Below, one piece after another: positions 15,618 to 18,027 of a DNA stretch of 18,027 bases. The position numbers and the translations under genes are program-made. A model generated the notes under the pieces. The model did no database searches and had not been told where the DNA came from. It was given only the letters and a program-made list of their open reading frames with translations. Every line of letters starts with the position of its first letter. Within the stretch, counting starts at the first letter, position 1. This stretch comes from an uncultured Flavobacteriales bacterium (GTDB lineage Bacteria > Bacteroidota > Bacteroidia > Flavobacteriales_D > Sanyastnellaceae), in assembly GCA_937996585.1 (NCBI GenBank), contig CALKUW010000035.1, positions 1-18,027 of the forward strand. Reading direction: 5' to 3'.

Positions 15618-16331
15618 ATGTTGACCGAGAATTTGAAACATGCTCCAAGCGTGGAGCGCACCGTAAGCCCAAACTCCGACCATTGGAAGCGGTTTGCCAT
15701 GCTCGTCGCCCACGACCTGAAGGAGCCGCTCCGCAACGTGGCCAGTTGCGCACGGATGCTGTCCACCATGACGGCGGCCCCGGATGTGGACCGCGACCAG
15801 ATCGCCGGGTGGCTGGAGGAATCAGCCGAGCGCATGACGTCGCTCGTGGATGGCCTCCTGGAGCACGCCAGGCTGGGCGGTGAGTCCACGGATGAGGATG
15901 TGGACATGCAGCGCATGGCCGAGGAGGTGGTGATGGACCTCCGTTGCCTGACCAGGAGGTCGGCGGGTGACATTTGCATTGAGGGATTGCCCACCATCAA
16001 GGCGGGCCCCCTGGGCATGCGGCTGGTCTTGGTCAACCTCATCGAGAATGCCCTCAAGCATGGGAAGGCGGGCCAAACCGCTCAGGTGGACATTTCTTCC
16101 GAACGCACCGCAGGCGGTTGGTTGTTCAAGGTCAAGGACAATGGTCGGGGCATGACCGAGGCGCAGGTGAACCGGGTTTTTGAGCCGTTCCGCCGGTTTT
16201 CCGGCGATGTGGACGGCCTCGGCATGGGGCTCACACACGTCTGGAAGATCATCGAAGGGCACCGCGGCTGGATTGATGTGGAATCCGAACCAGGCCAGGG
16301 AACGGCTTTCCGTTTCTTCCTGCCGGCCTGA
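15618..16331 (+). CDS. Short sensor-less histidine kinase (HisKA + HATPase_c)
   Basis: The product is 237 aa from the ATG at 15618; a GTG at 15531 in the same frame would add 29 residues of no recognisable type, so the shorter form is preferred. The HisKA dimerisation domain carries the H-box MLVAHDLKEPLRNV (28-41, H32), which is close to the 'AHDLxEPLR' form of phytochrome-type and PAS-linked kinases. The ATPase domain has the N-box LVNLIENALKHG (138-149), G1 KDNGRGM (173-179), F-box VFEPFRRF (187-194) and G2 DGLGMGL (199-205), ending FRFFLPA. All catalytic boxes are intact, but there is no transmembrane or PAS/GAF sensor domain and no adjacent response regulator. It presumably takes its input from a partner protein. 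Its 3' end is five bases from the convergent cytochrome gene. TAACTTCG at 15581-15588 resembles a -7 box but lacks a properly spaced -33. Confidence 0.85.
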   Translation: MLTENLKHAPSVERTVSPNSDHWKRFAMLVAHDLKEPLRNVASCARMLSTMTAAPDVDRDQIAGWLEESAERMTSLVDGLLEHARLGGESTDEDVDMQRMAEEVVMDLRCLTRRSAGDICIEGLPTIKAGPLGMRLVLVNLIENALKHGKAGQTAQVDISSERTAGGWLFKVKDNGRGMTEAQVNRVFEPFRRFSGDVDGLGMGLTHVWKIIEGHRGWIDVESEPGQGTAFRFFLPA

Positions 16332-16336
16332 ACCGG

Positions 16337-17482
16337 TCAGAATGGCGACCCGAAGATGGGATCGGCCACGATGGCCGTGTCCGTGAGCGTGTGAAGGAAA
16401 GCTACCAGGCCTTCGCGTTCCGCTTCGTTGAGATCGAGGAGATAGGGCGCCTGGCCTGAAGGTCCCATGCCGGCTTCCGAAAGGCGTTCGTCGAGGTGGG
16501 GGTGAGGCTCAATGTTGTCGCTGTAGAAGTCGACCACCTCCCGCAGGGTGGCGAATCGGCCGTCGTGCATGTAGGGTGCAGTCAGCCCGACGTTGCGCAG
16601 TGAGACGGTCTTGAACCTGCCGTCGTCCGCAGCATTGCCCGTCAAATCACCGATGCCGCCATCCCCGGCGGCGGCGTAGTCGTTTTCGAGGCCGTTGATC
16701 GTGGGCTGCGTGGAGAAGAAATTGAGACCGGAGTGGCACTGGTTGCAGCGTGTGCTGCCATTGAAGAAGACGTCCTTTCCCAGGAGCTCGCTTTCCGTGA
16801 AATCAGCGAAGTCATTCGCCAGACCAGCATCGTAACGGCTTTGGTAGGTGCGGATGCACGACAGGAATTGGACGAGGGCATCCATGATGCGATCGAGGTT
16901 CACCTCGGCGTCCCCGAAGGCATCCTCGAACAGCTGAGGATAATAGGGCGTATCGGCCAGTTTGTCCACAAGTGCGCCCAGGTCCATGCCCATCTCGTCG
17001 GGGTGTCCGATGGGCTGTAGCACTTGGTTCTCAAGCCCGACCACGCGCATGTCCCAGAAGAGCCGGCGCTGGTATTGGAGGTTGAACAGGCCTGGCGTGT
17101 TCCGCGCCAATGGGATTCCGGAGACGCCTGTTGAGCCCGCAACATCGTCGGCAAAAGCGCGGGACTGCCGGTGGCAGGAGCCGCAGGAAACGCTGTTGTC
17201 CACGGAAAGCCGGGTGTCGTGGAAGAGCACGCGGCCCAGGGTGGCGCCAGCATCGGTCACCTCGATGTCCCCGCCAAACCCGCTGAAAAGTGCGAGCGCC
17301 GGGTCATCGAGCCAGGACTGGGGGAAGTTGAGCGCGGAATAGGGGTAGGGTGTTGCTGGCAAATGGGGTGCGAAGACCACGGCACCCTGCCACGAAGGCG
17401 CATCAGAAGTCGGTTCCCGCCGGCACGCCGCCAGGAGCAAAAGGCCACAAGCCACCATGGATATCTGACGTCCCACGCGCAC
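16337..17482 (-). CDS. Di-haem cytochrome c peroxidase / MauG-family lipoprotein
   Basis: This 381-aa protein has two c-type haem sites: CGSCH (100-104) and CNQCH (246-250). It also has the conserved C-terminal block APYMHDGRFATLREVVDFY (302-320), whose M305 is the probable distal ligand of one haem, plus LGRVLFHDTRLSVDNSVSC and RNTPGLFN typical of bacterial cytochrome c peroxidases. The family reduces H2O2 in the periplasm or, in MauG-like members, oxidises protein substrates; the exact activity cannot be read here. Translation probably starts at GTG (17482), because that supplies the basic n-region (MRVGRQ) before MVACGLLLLAAC, a lipobox ending at C20. An ATG at 17458 would leave only a very short signal. 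It is divergent from the gene at 17530 across 47 bases and convergent with the kinase gene. Confidence 0.9.
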   Translation of the reverse strand: MRVGRQISMVACGLLLLAACRREPTSDAPSWQGAVVFAPHLPATPYPYSALNFPQSWLDDPALALFSGFGGDIEVTDAGATLGRVLFHDTRLSVDNSVSCGSCHRQSRAFADDVAGSTGVSGIPLARNTPGLFNLQYQRRLFWDMRVVGLENQVLQPIGHPDEMGMDLGALVDKLADTPYYPQLFEDAFGDAEVNLDRIMDALVQFLSCIRTYQSRYDAGLANDFADFTESELLGKDVFFNGSTRCNQCHSGLNFFSTQPTINGLENDYAAAGDGGIGDLTGNAADDGRFKTVSLRNVGLTAPYMHDGRFATLREVVDFYSDNIEPHPHLDERLSEAGMGPSGQAPYLLDLNEAEREGLVAFLHTLTDTAIVADPIFGSPF

Positions 17483-17529
17483 CTGAACAAGTTACACCGG
17501 TTTAGTTTCGGGGAGAACAACCCACGACA

Positions 17530-18027
17530 ATGAGACCATCCATTCTCGCCGCTTTGTTGCTTTACGCTCTTACCGCTTCGACACAGGACTTGATTGAATT
17601 CCCGGCACCGGCACGGGCGACACTGAAGGCATCCGGGGTGGAGGCACCATCACTTGTTCCCGCTCCCGCCCTCGTTCCGGCAGAAGAGCGCACCGCCACT
17701 TTCTCCGTCACCTACAATGGGTTCCCGCCGGAGGCCGAAGCGGCCTTTCAATACGCCGTGGACATCTGGTCTGGGCTGATCACGAGCAATGTGCCCATCG
17801 TGCTCGATGCTTTCTGGGCGGACTTGCCGGGCAATACGCTCGGATCGGCCGGTCCAACTGGTGTGTTCGGCAACTTCCCAGGGGCCCCCGAATACAACGT
17901 CTTGTACCCCTCGCCATTGGCGGACAAGCTGGCGGGGTATGACCTGCAACCGGGGGTGGCAGACATCGAAGCCAACTTCGACGACGGAACCAACTGGTAC
18001 TACGGCCTGGATGGCGCGGTGCCCCCC
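17530..18027 (+). CDS. Secreted protein, N-terminal part; probable matrixin-like metalloprotease (3' truncated by window)
   Basis: The ATG at 17530 opens a frame with no stop before the window end, giving 166 residues. A signal peptide is visible (MRPSILAALLLYALTASTQ). After an Ala/Pro-rich linker comes a block (TFSVTYNGFPPEAEAAFQYA, then VDIWSGLITSNVPIVLDAFW, GNTLGSAGP, YPSPLADKLAG, DIEANFDDGTNWYYGLDG). It matches the N-terminal portion of a family of exported Bacteroidota proteins in which an HExxHxxGF zinc motif lies shortly after 'NWYYGxDG'. The zinc site would fall just beyond position 18027, so the protease assignment is an inference from that resemblance. The full protein would be expected to carry a T9SS or surface domain. 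TAGTTTCG at 17503-17510 is a weak -7-like element upstream. Confidence 0.7.
   Translation, partial: MRPSILAALLLYALTASTQDLIEFPAPARATLKASGVEAPSLVPAPALVPAEERTATFSVTYNGFPPEAEAAFQYAVDIWSGLITSNVPIVLDAFWADLPGNTLGSAGPTGVFGNFPGAPEYNVLYPSPLADKLAGYDLQPGVADIEANFDDGTNWYYGLDGAVPP

Overview
The window comes from a high-GC member of the Bacteroidota, probably a Flavobacteriales-like or related environmental lineage; the exact taxon is an inference. The evidence is four exported proteins ending in type IX secretion (T9SS) sorting domains with the YPNP/FPNP signature, a TonB-dependent receptor with an N-terminal carboxypeptidase-regulatory-like domain, a -33/-7 promoter of Bacteroidota type (-7 box TAAATTTG), and very weak Shine-Dalgarno sequences. 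No T9SS machinery, RNA gene, CRISPR array, integrase or insertion sequence is visible.

Layout. (1) 1-2274, plus strand: the tail of a cell-surface polysaccharide locus. It holds the C-terminus of a polysaccharide flippase-like membrane protein, a GT4 glycosyltransferase joined to it by an ATGA overlap, and a CysQ-type bisphosphate nucleotidase, followed by a hairpin shared with the convergent gene. (2) 2341-6670: a divergent pair of secreted proteins. On the minus strand is a protein of five FAS1 (fasciclin) repeats with no lysine or arginine for about 730 residues. On the plus strand is a pappalysin-like (M43) zinc metalloprotease with a Cys-rich spacer and an Fn3 domain. (3) 6680-14097, minus strand: a compact four-gene operon with one recognisable promoter. 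In transcription order it encodes a lamin-tail-domain secreted protein, a TonB-dependent receptor, a secreted protein with OB-folds, Fn3 and two phospholipase D (HKD) motifs, and a BNR/sialidase-like beta-propeller lipoprotein with a CxCC motif. The last three genes are joined by 4-bp ATGA overlaps. (4) 14110-18027: a patatin-like phospholipase (minus), a small membrane-anchored acidic protein (plus), a short histidine kinase with no sensor domain (plus), a di-haem cytochrome c peroxidase/MauG-type lipoprotein (minus), and the 5' part of a secreted protein that is probably a matrixin-like metalloprotease cut off by the window end (plus).

The most interesting unit is the 7.4-kb operon. Lamin-tail and OB-fold modules are known parts of large extracellular nucleases of the ExeM/YhcR type. 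Here they lie in separate secreted proteins, alongside a two-HKD phosphodiesterase and a dedicated outer-membrane TonB receptor. The arrangement resembles a polysaccharide-utilisation locus, but for a phosphodiester polymer: bind and cut extracellular DNA/RNA (or phospholipid headgroups) at the surface, import the fragments through the receptor, and process or bind them with a lipoprotein. The substrate is an inference; the gene content, couplings and catalytic motifs are visible in the sequence.
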